DNA of 64,000 nt, taken from the NCBI GenBank assembly GCA_958298945.1, contig OY282609.1:45599393-45663392 (forward strand), in the 5' to 3' direction. Of this stretch, positions 39,626-51,711 are shown in pieces. Numbering within the stretch: position 1 is the first letter of the stretch; every line of letters starts with the position of its first letter. Origin of the DNA: Atherix ibis (lineage: Eukaryota; Arthropoda; Insecta; Diptera; Athericidae). Position numbers and translations under genes: made by a program. A model generated the notes under the pieces. The model searched no databases. It saw only the letters and a program-made list of their open reading frames with translations, and was not told the DNA's origin.

Positions 39626-40755
39626 TATGAAGTATTATATTTAAGAGGAATATGAAGTAGTATATTTAAGAGGAACAAATAAGTAGTATATTGAAGAGGA
39701 ATATGAAGTAGTATATTTAAGAGGCATATGAAGTAGTATATTTAAGAGGAATATGCAGTAGTATTTTTAAGAGGAATATGAAGTAGTATATTTAAGAGGA
39801 ATATGAAGTTGTATATTTAAGGGGAATATGCAGTAGTATATTTAAGAGGAATATTAAGTATTATATTTAAGAGGAATATGAAGTAGTATATTTAAGAGGA
39901 ATATGAAGTAGTATATTTAAGAGGAATATGAAGTAGTATATTTAAGAGGAACAAATAAGTAGTATATTGAAGAGGAATATGAAGTAGTATATTTAAGAGG
40001 CATATGAAGTAGTATATTTAAGAGGAATATGCAGTAGTATATTTAAGAGGAATATGAACTAGTATATGTAAGAGGAATATGCAGTAGAATAATTAAGAGG
40101 AATTTGCAGTAGTATATTTAAGAGGAATATGCAGTAGTATATTTAAGAGGAATATGAAGTAGTATATTTAAGAGGAATATGAAGTTGTATATTTAAGAGG
40201 AATATGAAGTAGTATATTTAAGAGGAATGTGAAGTAGTATATTTAAGTGGAATATTAAATAGTATATTTAATAGGAATATTAAGTATTATTTTTAGGAGG
40301 AATATGAAGTAGTATATTTAAGAGAAATATGAAGTAGTATATTTAAGAGGAATATGAAGTAGTATATTTAAGAGGAATATGCAGTAGTATATTTTAGAGG
40401 AATATGCAGTAGTATATTTAAGAGGAATCTGCAGTAGTATATTTAAGAAGAATATGAAGTAGTATATATAAGAGGAATATGAAGTTGTATATTTAAGAGG
40501 AATATGCAGTAGTATATTTAAGAGGAATATGAAGTAGTATATATAAGAGGAATATGAAATTGTATATTTCAGAGGAATATGCAGTAGTATATTTAAGAGG
40601 AATAAATAAGTAGTATATTTAAGAAGAATATTAAGCATTATATTTAAGAGGAATATGAAGTTGTATATTTAAGAGGAATATGAAGTAGTATATTTAAGAG
40701 GAATATGCAGTAGTATATTTAAGAGGAATATGAAGTAGTATATGTAAGAGGAATA
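39626..40755 (+). repeat. Satellite between the 2,174-bp-offset copies
   Basis: Contains GAACAAATAAG monomers near 39674 and 39954, an AATTAAGAGGAATTTGCAG series at about 40090 and a TATTATTTTTAGGA monomer near 40285. The stretch 40255-40640 is close to 31597-31980 (offset 8,658) and so is a relict of the 2.3-kb unit set inside another unit. No unique sequence. Confidence 0.82.
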
Positions 40756-41799
40756 TGCAGTAGTATATTTAAGAGGAATATGCAGTAGTATATTTAAGAG
40801 GAATATGCAGTAGTATATTTAAGAGGAATATGAAGTAGTATATATAAGAGGAATATGAAATTGTATATTTAAGAGGAATATGCAGTAGTATATTTAAGAG
40901 GAATATTAATTATTATATTTAAGAGGAATATTAAGTATTATATTTAAGAGGAATATGAAGTAGTATATTTAGGAGAAATATGAAGTAGTATGTTTAAGAC
41001 GAATATGAAGTAGTATATTTAAGAGGTATAAGAAGTAGTATTGCTCAATATATTTAAGAGGAATATGCAGTAGTGTATTTAAGAGGAATATAAAGTAGTA
41101 TATTTAAGAGGAATATGAAGTAGTATATTTAAGAGGAATATGAAGTAGTATATTTTAGAGGAATAAATAAGTAGTATATTTAAGAGGAAGATTAAGTATT
41201 ATATTTAAGAGGAATATGAAGTAGTATAATTAAGAGGAATATGAAGTAGTTTATTTAAGAGGAATATGCAGTAGTATATTTAAGAGGAATATGAAGTAGT
41301 ATATGTAAGAGGAATATGCAGTACTATATTTAAGAGGAATATGCAGTAGTATATTTAAGAGGAATATGCAGTAGTATATTTAAGAGGAATATGAAGTAGT
41401 ATGTATAAGAGGAATATGAAGTTGTATATTTAAGAGGAATATGCGGTAGAATATTTAAGAGGAATATTAATTATTATATTTAAGAGCAATATTAAGTATT
41501 ATATTTAAGAGGAATATGAAGTAGTATATTTAAGAGAAATATGAAGTAGTATATTTAAGAGGAATATGAAGTAGTATATTTAAGAGGAATAAGAAGTAGT
41601 ATTGCTCAATATATTTAAGAGGAATATGCAGTAGTATATTTAAGAGGAATATAAAGTAGTATATTTAAGAAAAATATGCAGTAGTATATTTAAGAGGAAT
41701 ATGAAGTAGTATATTTAAGAGGAATATGAAGTAGTATATTTAAGAGGAATATGAAGTAGTATATTTAAGAGGAATATGAAGTAGTATATGTAAGAGGAA
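40756..41799 (+). repeat. 2,174-bp-offset unit, copy 2
   Basis: Second copy, with palindromes at 41039 and 41600. It differs from copy 1 by scattered single bases, for example GTTTAAGACG against GTTTAAGATG before the first palindrome and GCGGTAGAATATTT against GCGGTAGTATATTT. It ends near 41799, where copy 1 goes on to a GAACAAATAAG monomer and copy 2 does not. Confidence 0.9.
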
Positions 41800-42669
41800 T
41801 ATGCAGTAGTATATTTAAGAGGAATATGAAGTAGTATATTTAAGAGAAATATGAAGAAGTATATTTAAGAGGAATATGCAGTAGTATATTTAAGAGGAAT
41901 ATGAAGTAGTATATTTAAGAGGAATATGCAGTAGTATATTTAAGAGGAATATTAAGTATTATATTTAAGAGGATTATGAAGTAGTATATTTAAGAGGAAT
42001 ATGAAGTAGTATATTTAAGAGGAGTATGAAGTAGTATATTTAAGAGGAATATGCAGTAGTATATTTAAGAGGAATATGAAGTAGTATATTTAAGAGGAAT
42101 ATGCAGTAGTATATTTAAGAGGAATATTAAGTATTATATTTAAGAGGAATATGAAGTAGTATATTTAAGAGGAATATGAAGTAGTATATTTAAGAGGAAT
42201 ATAAGGTAGTATATTTAAGAGGAATATGCAGTATTATATTTAAGACGAATATGAAGTAGTATATTTAAGAGGAATATGAAGTAGTATATTTAAGAGAAAT
42301 ATGAAGTAGTATATTTAAGAGGAATATGAAGTAGTATATTTAAGAGGCATATGAAGTAGTATATTTAAGAGGAATATGCGGTAGTATATTTAAGAGGAAT
42401 ATGAAGTAGTATATGTAAAAGGAATATGCAGTAGTATATTTAAGAGGAATATGCAGTAGTACATTTAAGAGGAATATGCAGTAGTATATTTAAGAGGAAT
42501 ATGAAGTAGTATATATAAGAGGAATATGAAGTTGTATATTTAAGAGGAATATGCAGTAGTATATTTAAGAGGAATATTTATTATTATATTTAAGAGGAAT
42601 ATTAAGTATTATATTTAAGAGGAATATGAAGTAGTATATTTAAGAGAAATATGAAGTAGAATATTTAAG
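41800..42669 (+). repeat. Satellite, no palindrome
   Basis: Mostly consensus and GCAGTAG monomers, with a 125-bp-scale repeat of GCAGTAG, TTAAGTATT and GAAG monomers at about 41930 and 42110. The mature cassette lies at 42.36-42.61 kb with TTTATTAT as at 28.6 kb and again no palindrome monomer after it. No unique sequence. Confidence 0.78.
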
Positions 42670-43890
42670 AGGAATATGAAGTAGTATATTTAAGAGGAAT
42701 ATGAAGTAGTATATTTAAAAGGAATAAATAAGTAGTATATTTAAGAGGAATATTAAGTATTATATTTAAGAGGAATATGAAGTAGTATATTTAAGAGGAA
42801 TATGCAGACGTATATTTAAGAGGAATATGAAGTTTTATATTTAAGATGCATATGCAGTAGCATATTGAAGAGGAATATGAAGTAGTATATTTAAGAGGCA
42901 TATGAAGTAGTATATTTAAGAGGAATATGCAGTAGTATATTTAAGAGGAATATGAAGTAGTATAAGTAAGAGGAATATGCACTAGTTTATTTAAGAGGAA
43001 TATGCAGTAGTATATTTAAGAGGAATATGAAGTAGTATAAGTAAGAGGAATATGCACTAGTATATTTAAGAGGAATATGCAGTAGTATATTTAAGAGGAA
43101 TATGAAGTAGTATATTTAAGAGGAATATGCAGTAGTATGTTTAAGAGGAATATGAAGTAGTATATTTACAAGGAATATGAAGTAGTATATTTAAGAGGAA
43201 TATAAAGTAGTATATTTAAGAGGAAAATGAAGTAGTATATTTTAGAGGAATATGAAATAGGATATTTAAGAGGAATATTGAGTAGTATATTTAAGAGGAA
43301 TATTAAGTATTATATTTAAGACGGATATGAAGTAGTATATTTAAGAGGAATATGAAGTAGTATATTTAAGACGAATATGAAGGAGTATATTTAAGAGGAA
43401 TATGAAGTAGTATATTTAAGAGGAATATGCAGTAGTATATTTAAGAAAAATATGAAGTAGTATATTTAAGAGGAATATGCAGTAGTATATTTAAGAGGAA
43501 TATGAAGTAGTATATGTAAGCGGAATATGCAGTAGTATATTTAAGAGCAATATGCAGTAGTATATTTAAGAGGAATATGCAGTAGTATAAGAGGCATATG
43601 AAGTAGTATATTTAAGAGGAATATGCAGTAGTATATTTAACAGGATTATGCAGTATTAAGAGGAATATGAAGGAGTATATTTAAGAGGAATATGAAGTAG
43701 TATATTTAAGAGGAATATGAAGTAGTATATTTAAGAAAAATATGAAGTAGTATATTTAAGAGGAATATGCAGTAGTATATTTAAGAGGAATATGAAGTAG
43801 TATATGTAAGAGGAATATGCAGCAGTATATTTAAGAGCAATATGCAGTAGTATATTTAAGAGGAATATGCAGTAGTATAAGGGGCATATG
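42670..43890 (+). repeat. Distant copy of the 3,067-bp-offset unit
   Basis: Matches 25600-26880 from 17 kb away: AATAAATAAG 42723 and GCAGACG 42804 at offset 17,067, then AAGACGG 43318, TGAAGGAG 43378 and the short monomer 43581 at offset 17,017. The second short monomer lies at 43871, spacing 290 rather than 296, because a truncated monomer (GCAGTATTAAGAGG, near 43652) has lost bases. Two TGCACTAG-type monomers are present, at about 42979 and 43059. Confidence 0.87.
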
Positions 43891-44539
43891 AAGTAGTATA
43901 TTTAAGGGAATATGCAGTAGTATATTTAAGAGGAATATGCAGTAGTATATTTAAGAGGAATATGAAGTAGTATATTTAAGAGGAATATGAAGTGGTATAT
44001 TTAAGAGGAATATTCAGTGGTATATATGAGAGGAATATGAAGTAGTATATTTAAGAGGAATATGAAGTAGTATATTTAAGAGGAATATGCAGTAGTATAT
44101 TTAAGAGGAATATGAAGTAGTATATTTAAGAGGAATATGAAGTAGTATATTTAAGAGGAATATGAAGTAGTATATTTAAGAGGAATATGAAGTAGTATAT
44201 TTAAGAGGAATATGAAATAGTATATTTATAAGGAATATAAGGTAGTATATTTAAGAGGAATATTAAGTATTATATTTAAGACGGATATGAAGAAGTATAT
44301 TTAAGAGGAATATGAAGTAGTATATTTAAGAGAAATATGAAGTAGTATATTTAAGAGGAATATTAAGTAGTATATTTAAGAGGAATATGAAGTAGTATAT
44401 TTAAGCAAAATATAAAGTAGTATATTTAAGAGGAATATGCAGTAGTATATTTAAGAGAAATATGAAGTATTATATGTAAGAGGAATATGCAATAGTATAT
44501 TAAAGAGGAATATGCAGTAGTATATTTAAGAGGAATATG
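43891..44539 (+). repeat. Satellite with CpG monomer
   Basis: Variant monomers only, with GACGGATATG at 44280 and AGCAAAATATAAAG near 44404. The GACGG marker here is 1,296 bp before that of the next block and not 1,221, so three monomers differ in this interval. No unique sequence. Confidence 0.78.
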
Positions 44540-45665
44540 CAGTAGTATATTTATGAGGAATATGAAGTAGTATATTTAAGAGGAATATGAAGTTGTATAT
44601 TTAAGAGGAATATGCAGTAGTATATTTAAGAGGAATATTAAGTATTATATTTAAAAGGAATATGAAGTAGTATATTTAAGAGGAATATGAAGTAGTATAT
44701 TTAAGAGGAATATGAAGTAGTATATTTAAGAGTAATAAATAAGTAGTATATTGAAGAGGAATATGAAGTAGTATATTTAAGAGGCATATGAGGTAGTATA
44801 TTTAAGAGGAATATGCAGTAGTATATTTAAGAGGAATATGAAGTAGTAAATGTAAGAGGAATATGCAGTAGAATAATTAAGAGGAATTTGCAGTAATATA
44901 TTTAAGAGGAATATGCAGTAGTATATTTAAGAGGATTATGCAGTAGTATATTTAAGAGGAATATGAAGGAGTATATTTAAGAGGAATATGAAGTAGTATA
45001 TTTAAGAGGAATATGAAGTAGTATATTTAAGAAAAATATGAAGTAGTATATTTAAGAGGAATATGCAGTAGTATATTTAAGAGGAATATGAAGTAGTATA
45101 TGTAAGAGGAATATGCAGTAGTATATTTAAGAGCAATATGCAGTAGTATATTTAAGAGGAATATGCAGTAGTATAAGAGGCATATGAAGTAGTATATTTA
45201 AGGGAATATGCAGTAGTATATTTAAGAGGAATATGCAGTAGTATATTTAGGAGGAATATGTAGTAGTATATTTAAGAGGAATATGAAGTGGTATATTTAA
45301 GAGGAATATGCAGTGGTATATATAAGAGGAATATGAAGTAGTATATTTAAGAGGAATATGAAGTAGTATATTTAAGAGGAATATGCAGTAGTATATTTAA
45401 GAGGAATATGAAGTAGTATATTTAAGAGGAATATGAAGTACTATATTTAAGAGGAATATGCAGTAGTATATTTAAGAGGAATGTGAAGTAGTATATGTAA
45501 GAGGAATATGAAATAGTATATTTAAGAGGAATATTAAGTAGTATATTTAAGAGGAATATTAAGTATTATATTTAAGACGGATATGAAGTAGTATATTTAA
45601 GAGGAATATGAAGTAGTATATTTAAGAGAAATATGAAGTAGTATATTTAAGAGGAATATGAAGTA
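44540..45665 (+). repeat. 1,221-bp-offset unit, copy 1
   Basis: Matches 45761-46886 at exactly 1,221, checked at TTATGAGG 44551, AATAAATAAG 44734, GAGGAATTTGCAGTAA 44881, the short monomer 45167 and AAGACGG 45574. 1,221 equals 49x25 with one -4, one +1 and one -1 (TTTAAGGGAATATG). Ends near 45665, where copy 1 goes to AGCAAAATATAAAG and copy 2 to a GCAGTAG monomer. Confidence 0.91.
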
Positions 45666-45760
45666 GTATATTTAAGAGGAATATGAAGTAGTATATTTAA
45701 GCAAAATATAAAGTAGTATATTTAAGAGGAATATGCAGTAGTATATTTAAGAGGAATATG

Positions 45761-46886
45761 CAGTAGTATATTTATGAGGAATATGAAGTAGTATTTTTAA
45801 GAGGAATATGAAGTTGTATATTTAAGAGGAATATGCAGTAGTATATTTAAGAGGAATATTAAGTATTATATTTAAGAGGAATATGAAGTAGTATATTTAA
45901 GAGGAATATGAAGTAGTATATTTAAGAGGAATATGAAGTAGTATATTTAAGAGGAATAAATAAGTAGTATATTGAAGAGGAATATGAAGTAGTATATTTA
46001 AGAGGCATATGAAGTAGTATATTTAAGAGGAATATGCAGTAGTATATTTAAGAGGAATATGAAGTAGTAAATGTAAGAGGAATATGCAGTAGAATAATTA
46101 AGAGGAATTTGCAGTAATATATTTAAGAGGAATATGCAGTAGTATATTTAAGAGGATTATGCAGTAGTATATTTAAGAGGAATATGAAGGAGTATATTTA
46201 AGAGGAATATGAAGTAGTATATTTAAGAGGAATATGAAGTAGTATATTTAAGAAAAATATGAAGTAATATATTTAAGAGGAATATGCAGTAGTATATTTA
46301 AGAGGAATATGAAGTAGTATATGTAAGAGGAATATGCAGTAGTATATTTAAGAGCAATATGCAGTAGTATATTTAAGAGGAATATGCAGTAGTATAAGAG
46401 GCATATGAAGTAGTTTATTTAAGGGAATATGCAGTAGTATATTTAAGAGGAATATGCAGTAGTATATTTAAGAGGAATATGAAGTAGTATATTTAAGAGG
46501 AATATGAAGTGGTATATTTAAGAGGAATATGCAGTGGTCTATATAAGAGGAATATGAAGTAGTATATTTAAGAGGAATATGAAGTAGTATATTTAAGAGG
46601 ACTATGCAGTAGTATATTTAAGAGGTATATGAAGTAGTATATTTAAGAGGAATATGAAGTAGTATATTTAAGAGGAATATGCAGTAGTATATTTAAGAGG
46701 AATATGAAGTAGTATATTTAAGAGGAATATGAAATAGTATATTTTAGAGGAATATTAAGTAGTATATTTAAGAGGAATATTAAGTAATATATTTAAGACG
46801 GATATGAAGTAGTATATTTAAGAGGAATATGAAGTAGTATATTTAAGAGAAATATGAAGTAGTATATTTAAGAGGAATATGAAGTA
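45761..46886 (+). repeat. 1,221-bp-offset unit, copy 2
   Basis: Second copy with TTATGAGG at 45772, AATAAATAAG 45955, short monomer 46388 and AAGACGG 46795. Private changes include GTGGTCTATATAAG near 46536 and TATTTTAGAGG near 46741; the latter is then carried into the 501- and 175-bp-offset repeats downstream, which gives the order of events. Confidence 0.91.
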
Positions 46887-47830
46887 GTATATTTAAGAGG
46901 AATATGCAGTAGTATATTTAAGAGGAATATGCAGTAGTATATTTATGAGGAATATGAAGTAGTATATTTAAGAGGAATATGAAGTTGTATATTTAAGAGG
47001 AATATGCAGTAGTATATTTAAGAGGAATATTAAGTATTATATTTAAGAGGAATATGAAGTAGTATATTTAAGAGGAATATGAAGTAGTATATTTAAGAGG
47101 AATATGAAGTAGTATATTTAAGAGGAATAAATAAGTAGTATATTGAAGAGGAATATTAAGTAGTATATTTAAGAGGCATATGAAGTAGTATATTTAAGAG
47201 GAATATGCAGTAGTATATTTAAGAGGAATATGAAATAGTATATTTTAGAGGAATATTAAGTAGTATATTTAAGAGGAATATTAAGTAATATATTTAAGAC
47301 GGATATGAAGTAGTATATTTAAGAGGAATATGAAGTAGTATATTTAAGAGAAATATGCAGTAGTATATTTAAGAGGAATATGAAGTAGTATATTTAAGAG
47401 GAATATGAAATAGTATATTTTAGAGGAATATTAAGTAGTATATTTAAGAGGAATATTAAGTAATATATTTAAGACGGATATGAAGTAGTATATTTAAGAG
47501 GAATATGAAGTAGTATATTTAAGAGAAATATGAAGTAGTATATTTAAGAGGAATATGAAGTAGTATATTTAAGAGGAATATGCAGTAGTATATTTAAGAG
47601 GAATATGCAGTAGTATATTTATGAGGAATATGAAGTAGTATATTTAAGAGGAATATGAAGTTGTATATTTAAGAGGAATATGCAGTAGTATATTTAAGAG
47701 GAATATTAAGTATTATATTTAAGAGGAATATGAAGTAGTATATTTAAGAGGAATATGAATTAGTATATTTAAGGGGAATATGAAGTAGTATATTTAAGAG
47801 GAATAAATAAGTAGTATATTGAAGAGGAAT
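46887..47830 (+). repeat. 501- and 175-bp-offset repeats
   Basis: The GAAATAG, TATTTTAGAGG, TTAAGTAG, TTAAGTAA, GACGGATATG series at 46.73-46.81 kb is repeated at offset 501 (AAGACGG 46795 to 47296) and again at 175 (47296 to 47471; TGAAATAG 47231 to 47406). AATAAATAAG at 47126 and 47802 is offset by 676, the sum of the two. These are the last GACGG monomers in the window. Confidence 0.86.
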
Positions 47831-48059
47831 ATTAAATAGTATATTTAAGAGGCATATGAAGTAGTATATTTAAGAGGAATATGCAGTAATGTATTTAAGA
47901 GGAATATGAAGTAGTAAATGTAAGAGGAATATGCAGTAGAATAATTAAGAGGAATTTGCAGTAGTATATTTAAGAGGAATATGCAGTAGTATATTTAAGA
48001 GGAATATGAAGTAGTATATTTAAGAGGAATATGAAATGGTATATTTAAGAGGAATATGA

Positions 48060-48745
48060 AGTAGTATATTTAAGAGGAATGTGAAGTAGTATATTTAAGA
48101 GGATTATTAAGTAGTATATTTAATAGGAATATTTAGTATTATATTTAAGTGGAATATGAAGTAGTATATTTAAGAGGAATATGAAGTAGTATATTTAAGA
48201 GGAATATGAAGTAGTATATTTAAGAGGAATATGCAGTAGTATATTTAAGAGGAATATGAAGTAGTATATTTAAGAGGAATATGAAGTAGTATATATAAGA
48301 GGAATATGAAGTTGTATATTTAAGAGGAATATGCAGTAGTATATTTAAGAGGAATATTAATTATTATATTTAAGAGGAATATTAATTATTATATTTAAGA
48401 GGAATATTAAGTATTATATTTAAGAGGAATATGAAGTAGTATATTTAAGAGGAATATGAAGTAGTATATTTAAGAGGAATAAGAAGTAGTATTGCTAAAT
48501 ATATTTAAGAGGAATATGCAGTAGTATATTTAAGAGGAATATGAAGTAGTATATTTAAGAGGAATATGCAGTAGTATATTTAAGAGGAATATGAAGTAGT
48601 ATATTTAAGAGGAATATGAAGTAGTATATTTAAGAGGAATATGAAGTAGTATATTTAAGAGGAATATGAAGTAGTATATTTAAGAGGAATATGAAGTAGT
48701 ATATTTAAGAGGAATAAATAAGTAGTATATTTAAGAGGAATATTA
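48060..48745 (+). repeat. 736/761-bp-offset block, copy 1
   Basis: Matches 48796-49506, offset 736 at TAATAGGAATATTTAG 48121, then 761 at the arm-broken palindrome 48490 and AATAAATAAG 48713, so one monomer was gained. Two TTAATTAT monomers stand in a row in the cassette, a feature of these two copies only. Confidence 0.87.
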
Positions 48746-48795
48746 AGTATTATATTTAAGAGGAATATGAAGTAGTATATTTAAGAGGAATATGA

Positions 48796-49506
48796 AGTAG
48801 TATATTTAAGAGGAATGTGAAGTAGTATATTTAAGAGGAATATTAAGTAGTATATTTAATAGGAATATTTAGTATTATATTTAAGAGGAATATGAAGTAG
48901 TATATTTAAGAGGAATATGAAGTAGTATATTTAAGAGGAATATGAAGTACTCTATTTAAGAGGAATATGCAGTAGTATATTTAAGAGGAATATGAAGTAG
49001 TATATTTAAGAGGAATATGAAGTAGTATATATAAGAGGAATATGAAGTTGTATATTTAAGAGGAATATGCAGTAGTATATTTAAGAGGAATATTAATTAT
49101 TATATTTAAGAGGAATATTAATTATTATATTTGAGAGGAATATTAAGTATTATATTTAAGAGGAATATGAAGTAGTATATTTAAGAGAAATATGAAGTAG
49201 TATATTTAAGAGGAATATGAAGTGGTATATTTAAGAGGAATAAGAAGTAGTATTGCTAAATATATTTAAGAGGAATATGCAGTAGTATATTTAAGAGGAA
49301 TATGAAGTAGTATATTTAAGAGGAATATGCAGTAGTATATTTAAGAGGAATATGAAGTAGTATATTTAAGAGGAATATGAAGTAGTATATTTAAGAGAAA
49401 TATGAAGTAGTATATTTAAGAGGAATATGAAGTAGTATATTTAAGAGGAATATGAAGTAGTATATTTAAGAGGAATAAATAAGTAGTATATTTAAGAGGA
49501 ATATTA
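48796..49506 (+). repeat. 736/761-bp-offset block, copy 2
   Basis: Second copy, with TAATAGGAATATTTAG at 48857, TATTGCTAAATA at 49251 and AATAAATAAG at 49474. It shares the broken right arm (AAATA) of the palindrome with copy 1, so that mutation came before the duplication. Confidence 0.87.
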
Positions 49507-49929
49507 AGTATTATATTTAAGAGGAATATGAAGTAGTATATTTAAGAGGAATATGAAGTAGTATATTTAAGAGAAATATGCAGTAGTATATTTAAGAGGA
49601 ATATGAAGTAGTATATGTAAGAGGAATATGCAGTAGTATATTTAAGAGGAATATGCAGTAGTATATTTAAGAGGAATATGCAGTAGTATATTTAAGAGGA
49701 ATATGAAGTAGTATATATAAGAGGAATATGAAGTTGTATATTTAAGAGGAATATGCAGTAGTATATTTAAGAGGAATATTAATTATTATATTTAAGAGGA
49801 ATATTAAGTATTATATTTAAGAGGAATATGAAGTAGTATATTTAAGAGGAATATGAAGTAGTATATATAAGAGGAATATAAAGTTGTATATTTAAGAGGA
49901 ATATGAAGTAGTATATTTAAGAGAAATAT
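49507..49929 (+). repeat. Mature cassette without palindrome
   Basis: Holds TATATGTAAGAGG, three GCAGTAG monomers, TATATAAGAGG, GAAGTTG, GCAGTAG, TTAATTAT and TTAAGTATTAT, then ordinary monomers. The TATATAAGAGGAATATAAAGTTG monomer near 49862 recurs near 51484. No unique sequence. Confidence 0.8.
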
Positions 49930-50830
49930 GAAGTAGTATATTTAAGAGGAATATGAAGTAGTATATTTAAGAGGAATATGAAGTAGTATATTTAAGAGGA
50001 ATATGAAGTAGTATATGTAAGAGGAATATGCAGTAGAATATTTAAGAGGAATATGAAGTAGTATATATAAGAGGAATATGAAGTTGTATATTTAAGAGGA
50101 ATATGCAGTAGTATATTTAAGAGGAATAAATAAGTAGTATATTTAAGAGGAATATTAAGTATTATATTTAAGAGGAATATGAAGTAGTATATTTAAGAGG
50201 AATATGAAGTAGTATATTTAAGAGGAATATGCAGTAGTATATTTAAGAGGAATATGAAGAAGTATATGTAATAGGAATATGCAGTAGTATATTTAAGAGG
50301 AATATGCAGTAGTATATTTAAGAGGAATATGCAGTAGTATATTTAAGAGGAATATAAAGTAGTATATTTAAGTGGAATATGAAGTAGTATATTTAAGAGG
50401 AATATGGAGTAGTATATTTAAGAGGAATAAATAAGTAGTATATTTAAGAGGAATATTAAGTATTATATTTAAGAGGAATATGCAGTAGTATATTTAAGAG
50501 GAATATGTAGTAGTATATTTAAGAGGAATATGCAGTAGTATATTTAAGAGGAATATGAAGTAGTATATATAAGAGGAATATGAAGTTGTATATTTAAGAG
50601 GAATATGCAGTAGTATATTTAAGAGGAATATTAATTATTATATTTAAGAGGAATATTAAGTATTATATTTAAGAGGAATATGAAGTAGTATATTTAAGAG
50701 AAATATGAAGTAGTATATTTAAGTGGAATATGAAGTAGTATTTTTAAGAGGAATAAGAAGTAGTATTGCTCAATATATTTAAGAGGAATATGCAGTAGTA
50801 TATTTAAGAGGAATATAAAGTAGTATATTT
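49930..50830 (+). repeat. 1,782-bp-offset unit, copy 1
   Basis: Matches 51712-52612 at exactly 1,782, checked at CAGTAGAATA 50031, AGTATATGTAATAGG 50261, AATATGGAGT 50401 and the palindrome 50764. 1,782 equals 70x25 with three +10 and two +1 variants between corresponding points. Confidence 0.91.
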
Positions 50831-51711
50831 AAGAGGAATATGCAGTAGTATATTTAAGAGGAATATGAAGTAGTATATTTAGGAGGAATATGAAGTAGTA
50901 TATTTAAGAGGAATATGAAGTAGTATATTTAAGAGGAATATGAAGTAGTATATGTAAGAGGAATATGCAGTAGAATATTTAAGAGGAATATGAAGTAGTA
51001 TATATAAGAGGAATATGAAGTTTTATATTTAAGAGGAATATGCAGTAGTATATTTAAGAGGAATATTAATTACTATATATAAGAGGAATATTAAGTATTA
51101 TATTTAAGCGGAATAGGAAGTAGTATATTTAAGAGAAATATGAAGTAGTATATTTAAGAGGAATATGAAGTAGTATATTTAAGAGGAATAAGAAGTAGTA
51201 TTGCTCAATGTATTTAAGAGGAATATGCAGTAGTATATTTAAGCGGAATATAAAGTAGTTTATTTAAGAGGAATATGAAGTAGTATATTTAAGAGGAATA
51301 TGCAGTAGTATATTTAAGAGGAATATGCAGTATTATATTTGAGACGAATATGAAGTAGTATATTTAAGAGGAATATGAAGTAGTATATTTAAGAGGAATA
51401 TGCAGTAGTATATTTAAGAGGAATATGCAGTAGTATATTTAAGAGGAATATGCAGTAGTATATTTAAGAGGAATATGAAGTAGTATATATAAGAGGAATA
51501 TAAAGTTGTATATTTAAGAGGAATATGAAGTAGTATATTTAAGAGAAATATGAAGTAGTATATTTAAGAGGAATATGAAGTAGTATATTTAAGAGGAATA
51601 AGAAGTAGTATTGCTCAATATATTTAAGAGGAATATGCAGTAGTATATTTAAGAGGAATATAAAGTAGTATATTTAAGAGGAATATGTAGTAGTATATTT
51701 AAGAGGAATAT
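50831..51711 (+). repeat. Satellite with two palindromes 410 bp apart
   Basis: Palindromes at 51199 (right arm ends in G) and 51609 lie 435 and 410 bp after the one at 50764, the tightest run of three in the right half. A private TTAATTACTATATATAAG variant lies near 51066. No unique sequence. Confidence 0.8.

Larger units (their letters stand above)
26564..46400 (+). repeat. 21-bp short monomers (GTATAAGAGGCATATG)
   Basis: Ten monomers lack four bases (TTTA) in the TATATTTAAGAGG half and carry the GGCATATG change. The AGTAGTATAA reading starts at 26564, 26860, 29631 (first base C), 29927, 32251, 34600, 43581, 43871, 45167 and 46388. They follow a GAGCAATATGCAG monomer and a GCAGTAG monomer. 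All ten lie between 26.5 and 46.4 kb, the zone that mostly lacks palindromes, and they fix the register of the 3,067-, 2,349- and 1,221-bp offsets. Confidence 0.87.
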
